64,000 nt of DNA from Uloborus plumipes (lineage: Eukaryota; Arthropoda; Arachnida; Araneae; Uloboridae), in contig JAXGGA010005805.1 of assembly GCA_038373865.1 (NCBI GenBank), positions 1-64,000 of the forward strand, in the 5' to 3' direction. This document shows positions 34,501 through 46,500 of the stretch, one piece after another. Position 1 is the first letter of the stretch. Each line of letters starts with the position of its first letter. The notes beneath the pieces are model-generated. The model did no database searches. It worked only from the letters and a program-made list of their open reading frames with translations, and had not been told where the DNA came from. Position numbers and translations under genes: made by a program.

Positions 34501-37500
34501 GAATCAAAATACAAGTCCTTCAACAGCAAGAAAAGGAACAGCAAGTGCAACTATTGCCATCAAGAGGGACATTGGGTAAAAACCTGCAAGAAATGGATCT
34601 CGGACGGAAGACCTCCGAAACCAAATTACCCAAGTGATAGTAAAGGCAATAATTCTGCAGTAGACATGACACTCTTGGCTGTAGACGAGGAGATATTACC
34701 TGCAGAAAATAGCACCGAAGACTGGTACATTGACAATGGTGCATCTAAGCGTGTTACGAATAACAAGCACTGCTTTGTAGATTTTCAAAAATTTGAAGTT
34801 TTTCACACCATTACAGTAGCCAATGGGAAAACATTAGCAGCCATTGGACAAGGAAAAATAAAAATTGCTGCAACTGTAAATGGAAAGGATCACGTCAAGT
34901 TTTTAGAAAATGTTTGGTAAGTTCCAGAAATTAGTGAAAATTTGTTCTCTGTTCTCACAGCACAAGACAGAAATCAGAACAGTATATTCGAGTCAACATT
35001 CAAAGATTGCTACTTAAAGATAGATGGAAAAGTAGTTCTTCATGGCATACAAAGTCCTGGAGGTGGTCTATTCAAGGCGGTCATCAGAAGTTTGGTACCA
35101 GAATCTAAAGTTGACGTGAACATGACCGTAAGCGATGACAAAATTCTCCAACTTTATCATGAAAGGTATTGTCATCAAGATAAGCAACACATAAGATCCA
35201 TCATAGCAAAAGAATTGAATGTCAAGATCAAAGCTGATACAGAGTTATGCGAACCTTGTGTCTGCGGCAAAGCCCACCGTTTGAAATTTGGCTCAAGAAA
35301 GAAACCCACCAAAGCTGGATATGAAAATGAGAAGGTTAAAGATGATACTTCTCAAGAAGATAAAGAAGGGTTACAGCAGATAGATATGAGACCCAGAAGA
35401 AATACCACAGCCCCTAAATGGACCAAATATTATGTTATGAAAGGCTACAGTAAGATGTCTAAAGAACACTATCCAGAAGAAAATAAAGTAACTGGAAATA
35501 ATGGTGGCTCTAAGACTCAGAATATTTATATTAAGGAGCCACTGGAAACAACTGGTATGTCGAACGCCAAGGGAGCTTCGACACCGTTAGATTCAGGCAT
35601 GAAGTATTTGCATGCAACAGAAGAAAATATGTTGAGTGCGACAGAAGCTTTGAAGTATAGACAAGCTATCAGAGGGCTCTTATACTTGGCTGGTGGAACA
35701 AGACCTGATTTAGCTTTCGCTTCAACGTTCATGGGATGCACTTCGATATAGGTCCCTTTGGCGATCTAACTAGATCCCGCGCCAAGCTCAATAAATTCAT
35801 GAACCGGTTCAACAGTTGTTCAAGTAAGGAACACAAGGCTGTGTGCAGAAGTCCTTATGAAACCAGAAACTTGGTATAGGACTAAGGGAAATTTAATCAA
35901 GGGGGGGTGTTAGAAATATTTTCTTGTGTGATTATATTTCCCATGTATATATTGTTGTTACTAGTGTTATTTGCCAACAATGTAATGTATAAGTATTGTT
36001 AGACAAATGCATAAGTTGATCTCACTCCTTACCTTAATTTTATCTTGTTTAAAGAAATAAACTTGTATCTAGCATTGCTTATGTGTCTCCTACTATCAAC
36101 TGACTTGTGTGCATCGTTCGGAACTGGGATTCCCATGCACGTGCAGTAGGCGGGGCTAGTTCATGACGCACCAGCGGTGTTGTCTCGTCATGTACCAGCA
36201 GAACCAATCGGTGATGACACGTGTGTAGGGCGTTGCTGTGTGTCACGTGTTTTACTTCGTTTCAATATGCAAATGTAGAAGGGTATAAAATTGAAGATTC
36301 GACTTTCGATCTTCACTTGCTTTTTCGATCGGCCACATTGCGTGTGTCGCATTTTTGGAGTTTGTTTCCCCGCTGGAAAGAGGTAAACTCTTTTACTTTT
36401 TCGGAGCAATGCTCATTTTTATAATGTTTAAAAATCAACTTTAAAGTTTACCGGTGATATTCTCCCGGATGTTAGGTCATAATTAAATGTTTCACTAGTT
36501 AAATTGATCGTTGGTCATCGCTTCAAAACTTCGTTGATGTTTACGGAAAAATAAAGATAAGTTTTGTTTTTTAAAAAGAACTTAATCATCTTTTCGTATC
36601 AATAACTCTGCTGTTAATAATAGAAATGGGTTTATCCTATTATCAAGTATTTTGGCAGCGTTATTATAGTGTCACGTTCAGCTCGCTCGCCAAAATTAAA
36701 TTCTTTTCTTTTATGTATTTTAGTTTTCCACTTAAACCTAATAAATGTTAACATATAATAATATGAAGAAAGAAGAGGCAAACAGAACCTCTTTAAAAGT
36801 TATATATTTGATAAAAAGGGCTTTTCGTTCGACAAAAAATAAATAAGTAAAATGAAATAAATTTAAAAAAATAAATAAATAAATAAACATTAGAAAAAAA
36901 TTGTTAAAATAAATATGAATGCTCAGCTTTGTGAATTGTCTTTCATATATAAGTCATAACACACTGACAAAATTTGAAAAGATTCAAAAGTAAGTTTCGA
37001 AAAAACACTCAAAAACAATTTTAGTAAAAGCATAGGTACTGTCTGTTTGCGTTTTGTGCGCCTGGCAGCCACGGACACTACCATCTGAAAAAGGGGAGTT
37101 CGGTTTTGGTTACGCACTACCCGATGCCTTCAGCTTTCGTTCGCTTACTACTTCCTCGTTGCTTTTCCCCCCTATTTCGAGAAAGTCCGAAGAGACTTGG
37201 CACGTGAGCAGATGCTTCGGAGGTCGTATGAAAAAATTTTAGACAGCATTCTTAACCCATTAATGCCGACTTCGAAAACATCAATAAGACATTCATTCAA
37301 GTTTTAAGCTTATTATCTCACACATTTTCGACAAGGGTGCAAAACTTATATATAGTATCCTTTCTGTGAGTTTTTACAATGTGAAATGCACAACTGTTAG
37401 ACTGATAGAGTCATGTAAGGACAAGTTATATTTCTTTTCCGCGTTGGTATATTTTTGTACCAACCGGCATTAATGAGTTAAGTTTATTGTAGAATTTAGG

Positions 37501-40500
37501 TAAAAAGTAAATCAAGCGTGAGACAATTCTGTATTCAGATTACCTATACAAACAACATAATGTAAAATAGATTTCAGACAAAAATATCTGATTTATTTGT
37601 TATATTAAGCACTATATGATTTTTTTTTGCAATTATCCTGCATTTTGCATGTAATTTCTTTTTTATATGATTATGACAAATGCTCGAAAGAAGTATTTAG
37701 AAAGTGAAAATTTTTATTTACGAAGTAAGATAATTGACTATGCTGAAATCCATTCTTAAAAATAATAATTTACATTTTTCATTGGATAACCTGACACTAA
37801 GATACAGTCATGTAATTGTTCTGCATTTCTTCTCTCCCTCTCTATCTCTTAAAATGAGCCAGATTTTTTGAAAACAGTATTTTCAAGTTCAAACTATTTT
37901 CTAGTGTGGTTTGCAGTTACATATTTTAAAATTTGTACCATAAAAAGGATCATATAAAAGAGTTATGATGGGCGTGTGTGATGATTACACCCAATCATCA
38001 CATCCCCATCGTTTTACGATTCCATACTTCTTTAAATTATTATTTTAGTCACGCGCAACAAACATGGAGAAGGTCAAGATAAAATATAGTGCAGCCAGGA
38101 GAGGGGATGGGGTGCGAGACTTTGCATTTAATATTAATGGCAATCTTAAGAACTAATTTGACCAAAAAAAAACTTTCCAGATGTTAATTCTGGCTGTGCT
38201 TGAGGATAACCATAAACGGAAATAATCTTTCTGATGATTTTTGTTCTAGTTTTGGTAAAAAATCAAGAACCAGAACAATGAAATTTTTGACAGAGGGCCT
38301 GTATTCTCCCATGCCCTCTCTCCCTCAGACACATGGTATTATCCCTAGATAAAATAAATGAAAATAATTATAAACGATATTCTCACTATGATTTTCATTC
38401 AGATTTCAGTAATCTTCAGGTTACCAAGATAAAGTGTCCAGCAAGTTGGGGGGGGGGGGGGAGGGGGCACGTGCCCCCCCCCACCCGACGCTACGCTTAT
38501 GATCAGTTATATATATAATCACAGTTATAATAATATTAAAAACAATAATAATAATCTTACCTAGCAACAGAGTAAAATCTTGGTTTCAATGGTGGAAGGT
38601 ATTCTGAAATAATAAATTGTATCAGAAGCTTCAATAATGGGTAATACATAAAATGAAATTAATAATTTATATCTAATATTACTGGAAAATATTTGTGAGA
38701 AACAAACTTTTATCTTATACAAATTTGTAAGTAAATAAAAAAGTTGTTCATAATAAACCTATTCGATTCTTCATAGATATTTAATAACTAACGTTCAACG
38801 TTTCTAGCTTTTGGACTATGAAAGATATGAAAGTACACACCTATCAGTCGGTCAACTGGAGGATGGCACGACTTGAATGTAGTCAAAATATCCAGAACAC
38901 ATAAGGAAGGTTTCCTGATGAAATCAGCATAAAACTTGGATCCCGATGCGCTAGACATGTACAGGAGACATAGCTTCTCCTGAACGTCTTCAGTATATTC
39001 GGCAAAAATTCGAAGTAGTACCTGTAACATTTATTAGTATTTTATTAATTTGACTACTATCAAGGATTACAGCCAGAAGCTTTTAATTCGTTTGATTTTT
39101 GAATTTCTGTGCTCTAGAGTTGATACGAGATGTTTTTAAAAACTAAAAATTCTGCTACAATTGCATATACCCATAATAAATGGCATAACCCATAAGTACC
39201 CATAAAATAGCAGCCTTGAATAATTTTAAAAAATTAAAAAAAATATGAATAAACAAATAGATAATTAATATTTCCTTTTTACTAGAGAAAATTAAATAAA
39301 AAGCAGTTCTGATAAATAAGTATAAAAGCATGCCTGCAAGAGAATTAAGACAAAGAAATCATTTTTATATCTCTTATAATTTTTCTGTATTTTCATAACT
39401 TAACTACATTAATATAACATAAACTACGCCCAAGCTTCAGTGAATGACTTTCCAGTGGGAAAGATAGGACTTGAGCTTGAAATGCTCTATGTGAATTACA
39501 AATACTAAATAAAACTAAACTATTACATAACAATGCACACATCGAATGATAGTGACTTAAATGGGTACCTTTTTAGGGACAGAGCGAATTTCAATACAAT
39601 GCAAAAATATATCTCTCAATGATAATCGTAATGCGATATGATTCGGCAGTTTCCTTTTATTGGTACAGTTAGGATGCAGCGATATTTTGGTGGGGCAGTT
39701 AGCGTACTGGCGTAACTTCAACCTAAGAGAAATACAAGAAATATTGAGAAACAAATTACTTATTATTAATGTTTAATTTGATAAAGAAAATAACGTCTAT
39801 AATGGTAATAACAAAAGCAACTGCTCATAGCATACACAGTGCAATTAAAAAACAATACACTTTTAAAGCTAATCTATATTTTATGATACTCTAACTGATT
39901 TCCCTCTGATTTTCAAAACTATTGAATATCTGCCAAGTTTACATACACTTCAAATACATCAAAATGTAATACAGTTTTGCCTTTAGTATTAGCAATAGTA
40001 TTAAATACATTACTTTTATATTTGCAAAGAATGTGAATTTTATCTTTTATTCAGAGTTACATACATGGGTCATTCCGACGAAAATGGTACAAATCATGTC
40101 CGAGACTTTAGAATTTTTTAAAATCAATTTTAATAACTACCACCCATTAAGTGTATTTTTTTATTGGTTCTCCATTTAATTTTGTGCCATCAAGTATCAA
40201 TTGATTAGGTATAATCCATTTAGAAAAGACACAAAAAAAATTATCTTTGTCAGAAGAAGTTTCCCCAAAAAACACTATTATTTATCCATGTCCCTAGACT
40301 TTGAATTGTCCACTCTGTTACAAGCCTTTTGGAAATAAAATAAACAATTACATTCAATCTGATATATATATTTTAAAAATATAGGTAGTATAGCTACCGT
40401 GATTAACTTGCTACATTGAATTATGTAGTCAACAACCAGGGAGAGCCTCATTCTTTTCTTATGGCAGTTAATTTGAACTGTTGGATGTCCACTCTGTTAC

Positions 40501-43500
40501 AGTCGATTTAATGATGAAAAAAATAGATTTTTTCTTGAAATTGCAGACAGACTTACAGTTTTAGGCTGTTTATTCCACTTTATGTTTGTTCTGTGATTCT
40601 AACTTTTCCTTGTGATTATAAAGATATTTTTAAAGGCTTGTTTGTCCACTCTGTTACACAAAGTGATCAAAATATTTGAAATCCTGTCATAAATGAATCA
40701 TGTACTAGCCATTTACACTTCATTATACACAAATAAATGGAAACGCAATAAAAAAAATATGATTAGTTGGTGGAAATTATTTAAATTGATAATCTTAAGT
40801 AAAGAGTTTCAGACATGATTTGTACCATTTTCGCTGGAATGACCCCATACAAACAAACTCACATGTGAAACTAATAAAAGCGTATTGATAAAAAAAACTT
40901 TTTAGTGATGGAATAAAACAAGCATAATAACATGTTTGAAAGTTAATATTTATTCAAAATAGAATTCATTTTACTCAATAAATTTTGAATGGTCAACCAA
41001 TCTATCCATAGACTTTAGACTTGGTTTAGGCAATGTTCCTCGTATTGGTGTCACGGTTTCGTGAATGGCTGGCACATCATTGCAAAAAGATGCTTTCATT
41101 GCAGTTATTAGTTTCGGGAACAGAAAATAGATTGCTGTCCTCAATCACGTTTTGTATTTGTCTGATCTATCCCAGTGTGACCATTTTCAGTTCTTGAAAC
41201 TGAAAACTTTTCCTTTTTTGTTTCATCAAAAAGTTAAATGAGCCATTAATATTTTTTAGACTAATTCTTTAACAGAGCTTTGTGACAGAGGCCAAAGTGC
41301 CTGAGGCACATTGGTTATGAAAATGACTTCTGTTAAAATTTTAAAGATACATAGCATTCAATATTGTAAACAAACTTAAGTTTTTTGTTGCATTGCATAG
41401 AATCTACTTATATTAAAAACTGAGTATCTTTCTAACTATCTTTCTTTCTATCTTTCTAACTATCTTTCTAAGTCACGCTTCTTTCTCCTGAACGCCAATG
41501 AACTGAAAGTCGAACCAGGTACCGATAGATAGGTAATTTTTCAAGCTTCATTAGTTTCAATCTATATAATTATACGATTTTAATTAGCGAAGATATCAAT
41601 TAATAAGTAGTCAAGTTTAAAGCGATTAAGCCTAATAAATGATTAAATATGAAATCCATTCTTGCAAACCGTCGTTGCTATGAAACAGATGAAACAATGA
41701 TAATGAGAATTTTGAATGAAGGCTTAACTAAATCAAACACGGAACCCATAAGCGGGCCACTTACGTAGAATTTTTATCGCTAGCTACTGGTAATATTTTG
41801 AAACATTTATTTGTTGAAGAGCCATCTACTTATATTAAAAACTGAGTATCTATGTCTGCTTTTTTCCTTTGAGCGAGCTGAACTTACTGAAACTTTCCTC
41901 ACCATCTTGAAGACGCGAAGCATCTCAATAATTCGAATGATTTTTTTATATAGGAAAAAAGTAAAGGCGTGAAGCGCCTGTAAGCGAGCCGCCTTGGCGG
42001 GGAGTAGTTTCTATACATTTTTTTCTCACTACTTTCAGGGCACGAAGTGCCCGTGCAACGCCGGGCCACGTGCGTGGTATGTCTTGAAATCGAATGAACA
42101 TTCAGACACGAAACTCATAAGCGGGCCACTTACGTAGAATTTTTATCGCTAGCTACTTGTAATATTTTGAAACATTCATTTGTTGAAAAGCCATCTACTT
42201 ATATTAAAAACTGAGTATCTATGTCTGCTTTTTTCCTTTAAGCGAGCTGAACTTACTGAAACTTTCCTTACCATCTTGAAAGCGCGAAGCATCTCAATAA
42301 TTCGAATGATTTTTTTATATAGGAAAAAAGTAAAGGCGTGAAGCGCCTGTTAACGAGCCGCCTTGGCGGGGAGTAGTTTCTTGAAATTTTCCTCACTACT
42401 TTCAAGGCACGAAGGCCCGTGCAACGCCGGGCCACGTGCGTGGTATGTTTTGAAATCGAATGAACATTAAATTATACTAAATAATATAACTTCAGAATGA
42501 GGTAAAAGTTAGAGAGGGGGCACGTTATGCATCAACATGCCGCAGGAAGCTAATCTAGCTGCCCTGGCAGCTAGTAAATGATTAAACTTCCAAGACATTT
42601 TTTCTTACCGTTCCATTTTGAATTAAAACGTTAATTAAATTATTGAACTATTTAAAATTCCAAGATATTTATTTCTTTCCGTTGCGATTTTAAATTAAAA
42701 CGTTAATTAAGTTGAACTTTTTAAAATGAAAGAGTGTTTTTTTTTCCTTTGTCATTTTGAATACGTGTAATAACAAAGTTCTAACAATTGTTTTTATTCT
42801 AATTATTAATGACATATTTTTTTCTCTGGTACCATTTTGAAAATGTGTTTTTAAATAAAATTGCAATTGCTGTTTTTAGAAGGGACTTTTTCTGGCTGCG
42901 ATCCAAATATTAAAAGAACTTTTTCGTTTAGAATTTTGCAATTAATTTTACAGGAAGAAAGCGGTTTGGAAATAATTGTTTTTGGAAAGGAATTTTATTT
43001 GTTATTTAGGGAGAGTGCTAAGTATGCGCTACTTGACATCGTCTTTATTTTTGAGGAAGCATGTACAAATAATTCGATTGATTCTTTGATGCAGGAAAGC
43101 TTTTTAGCGAGCCGCTTTAGCGGGGAGTAGTTTATTAAACTTTTCCTTGGTACTTTAAAGGCGAGCCACCTTGGCGGCGAGTAGTGAATTGAAACTTTCC
43201 TGGCTACTGTAAAGGCGAGCCGCCTTGACGGCGAGTAAACTGTTTAAACTTTCCTCATTTCTTTAAAGGCGAGCCGCCTTGGTGGCGAGTAGTTTTCTCA
43301 AACTGCCTTCACTACATTACAGCCCGTGCAACGCCGGGCTACGCAGCTAGTCTACTTATATTTAAAACTGAGTATCTTTCTTTCTAACTATCTTTCTATG
43401 TCACGCTTCTTTCTCCTGAACGCCAATGAACTGAAAGTCGAACCAGGTACCGATAGATAGGTAATTTTTCAAGCTTCTTTAGTTTCAATTGATATAATTA

Positions 43501-46500
43501 TACGATTTTAATTAGCGAAGATATCAATTAATAAGTAGTCAAGTTTAAAGCGATTAAGCCTAATAAATGATTAAATATGAAATCCATTCTTGCAAACCGT
43601 CGTTTCTGTGAAAGTGATAACAATGATAATGAGAATTTTGAATGAAGGCTTAACTAAATCAAACACGAAACTCATAAGCGGGCCACTTACGTAGAATTTT
43701 TATCGCTAGCTACTGGTAATATTTTGAAACATTTATTTGTTGAAGAGCCATCTACTTATATTAAAAACTGAGTGTCTATGTCTGCTTTTTTCCTTTGAGC
43801 GAGCTGAACTTACTGAAACTTTCCTCACCATCTTGAAGGCGCGTAGCATCTCAATAATTCGAATGATTTTTTTTATATAGGAAAAAAGTAAAGGCGTGAA
43901 GCGCCTGTAAGTGAGCCGCCTTGGCGGGGAGTAGTTTCTTTAAATTTTTTTCTCACTACTTTCAGGGCACGAAGTGCCCGTGCAACGCCGGGCCACGTGC
44001 GTGGTATGTCTTGAAATCGAATGAACATTAAATTATATCAAATAATATAACTTCAGAATGAGGTAAAAGTTAGAGAGGGGGGACGTTATGCATCAACATG
44101 CCGCAGGAAGCTAATCTAGCTGCCCTGGCAGCTAGTAAAAATATAAAGTTTGAAGATCAATATACCATATTAAATTAACCCAAATACTAAACTGACTTCT
44201 CTTTTTGCCGGAACAAGTTACATTTTTTCATGAATCACAGCACAATTTTATCAACTTCACTGTTTTTACTAGAATATTGTATTTCTATAAAGCGGTGAGT
44301 AACCGCCCTTAAGCAAGGGCTAAGGCAGGATTTTGAAAACAATTCTGCCTTAAATCCTCCTGGATAAAAGTTTTTGTTTTTTGTGGGTTTTATAAAAGTG
44401 GGTCAACATACCACAGGTTCTTGGTTTGAAAAAATTCTGTCAAATTCTACCTTTGCTATGACAAATAATTGAGAACTAAAAGAACTGAGCGGAATTCAAT
44501 TCATTGCTCTGTTCCTCATGAAGATTATTAAAATAATGAAGTGGTAGACTTAGGTGACAGTTTCTTAGCACCACCAAAATACTGTTTGGAAATAAATTTT
44601 GTTTAATATAAAGCCGTACCATATGATTTCACCATAGGATCTGTAGGGTTATAGGTGGTATTTGTTGGTTATAAGTAGCAATAAAATATAATAATGGTAC
44701 TAAAATTATTAACACTAGTCCAGCCTGCAACGACATGACACAAAAATGTGTTATTGTTAATACATCAATGCAGAGTTTAGAGCAGACATTAATCCCATTA
44801 CATTCTTAAAAATCAACTGCTTTGTAATAATATCAGTTTCCCTGTAAGGAATTAGGGCAAAACTCAGAGCGACTGGTTTTTGTAAAACAGGCATATTATC
44901 CGCAAATATTTATCAAATCTGCGAAGTGTTCCCTATGAATGCAGAACATATTCTTAGCCCTTTTTAGTCCCAGTATTGTTCCTGAGCAACATCCATAACA
45001 CAGCCAGGGCCCGATTACCCAAAGGCTCGGGAAGCTTGAGCTTCCCCCAAAAAATTTTCAGGGGGCTCAAAAAATGGCTGATAACCTGTGATTTAAAACT
45101 CCAGTTTCTGCTTTTAAATGCATATCTAAAGTTAATTGTAAATATGAAAAAAGGTTCAATAAAAATTTTCCGGAAAGTTTTAATAGTGAAGACATAATAC
45201 ACAAAACATTATTCCCTCCACAATCTATTTTGAAATGTGGGATTTAATCCAACTTTTTACAATGTACTTTTATACTATATGTTATAAATTAATTCTCTGT
45301 GATATAATAAATCTAATTTAACATCTAATCATCAGGCACGTGAGGTGACCCGAGAGAGTACCCAAGAAGCTGTGTTTTCCAGTTTTTCCTACTTTATTAG
45401 TTACATTTCATAAAATATGTAGCATGAGTATGTTTGCTTCAGAATTAAGAATGCTATTTGTAACAACTGTCGTGCTCAATATAACATTATTTACGCAGCA
45501 GACATAAATATCATATACATAACACTAATTAATTGTAGAAACACATTATAAATAAAAAATAGCAATGCGCTAGATAGCAAATGGTGTCGAAATTAGGCAG
45601 TATTTTAAGAAGCTTCTAAAATAACAAAAAACTTTTAAGAAACAAATAATGTAACTATTATACATTTTATTTACAAATGAATTCAATTTTTCATGCACAC
45701 ACATAAGACTAGTCAATAACAATCAAAAAGCACGTTCCTGTCTTTCAGAGACGAGCGAGTAGTATGAGTAGTTCAAAGCACATTCAATGAAAAACAGCGA
45801 TTCGAAACTAACTTTCGTTTTCTCCCCAAACCAAGCTCCGAAATGCCTGCTTGGTTTCTTCAGTTTCGTACTTCTAGAGAAGTTTACTATCATTGGGCAG
45901 TCGGCTGGCTGACGTGGGTTGTCATGGCAACACCCCTTCATTCCTGTTTCTGCTTGAGACAGAGGACAGACTCGGACAAACGGCTTGGTTTGCCGTTTTC
46001 TTGGTAGAAATGCGTATGGGGATTGCAGTCGCAAAGACTTAAAGCAGTTTTTGGGACTCATAACACATTTTGAGGAACAGAATATAAATGAAAAACAGAT
46101 ATTCATATTAGTGTCCCTTTTGAAAAAAGATGAGAAACGAAGATTATTTTATTTTTCTTGAAGAGTGCCCAAGCACTGCTTTGTTTGCTTGGGCGGACCG
46201 CACGTCACTGCTAATCATAGACTTTGCAATGGACCCTTAGCAAGATGTGTTACAATGCCTCAAGAGTATAGAAATATTTCCCCCTTGCCTCAAAAAGCAG
46301 GGGGCCTCAAAATGAGACTGAGCTTCCCCTAACTTCAGAGGTTAATCCAGCCCTGAATACAGCACATTAGTTTCACCGTCGATTGAATAATTTTGAGCTT
46401 TTGCACTCATACCGTCTGACCACGGAAGAGATCAAAAGGTTAATATCTGGTTTATAGGCGGAAATGGACGTATCTATTAGTTTGCAGGGATGACAGGTTA

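Larger units (their letters stand above)
32665..36753 (+). mobile_element. Ty1/copia retrotransposon, internally deleted
   Basis: The 5' LTR is 32665-32856 and the 3' LTR 35908-36753 (interrupted). A perfect 5-bp duplication TATAA lies at 32660-32664 and 36754-36758. The primer site GGTTATGGGGCTCCAG follows the 5' LTR, as in copia elements that prime from initiator Met tRNA, and a purine tract (AAGGGGGGG) precedes the 3' LTR. Gag and a broken pol lie between. Confidence 0.93.
32145..38501. mobile_element. hAT-like element hosting nested retroelements
   Basis: The ends are CATAGGCGTAGCGT and CATAAGCGTAGCGT (right end reverse-complemented), with a perfect 8-bp duplication ATCAGTTA (32137-32144 and 38502-38509). 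Without the copia insertion (32665-36753, one TATAA target copy) the element would be about 2.26 kb. The left part resembles 8331-8750. The right border is 51 bp from the exon 9 donor of MTRR. Confidence 0.82.
41403..43350 (+). mobile_element. Helitron-like element A with a second Helitron inserted
   Basis: The 5' end TCTACTTATATTAAAAACTG is at 41403 and the 3' end, a GCCCGTGCAACGCCGGGC hairpin then GCAGCTAG, at 43350. A distinct Helitron occupies 41825-42574. The last 250 bp is a hairpin-rich minisatellite. No Rep/helicase is visible. Confidence 0.6.

Noticed and set aside
41400..41470. Pyrimidine-rich (CTTT/CTAA)n tract as a separate microsatellite
   Set aside because: It is part of the Helitron A sequence and recurs at the same place in its second copy at 43370.
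43100..43330. CRISPR-like array
   Set aside because: Regular spacing of palindromic words suggests one, but the spacers are themselves repeated and the context is an animal genome; it is a minisatellite.
45723..46106. 127-codon minus-strand open frame
   Set aside because: It lies inside a hAT-like element, has no recognisable domain and no supporting splice signals; its length can occur by chance.
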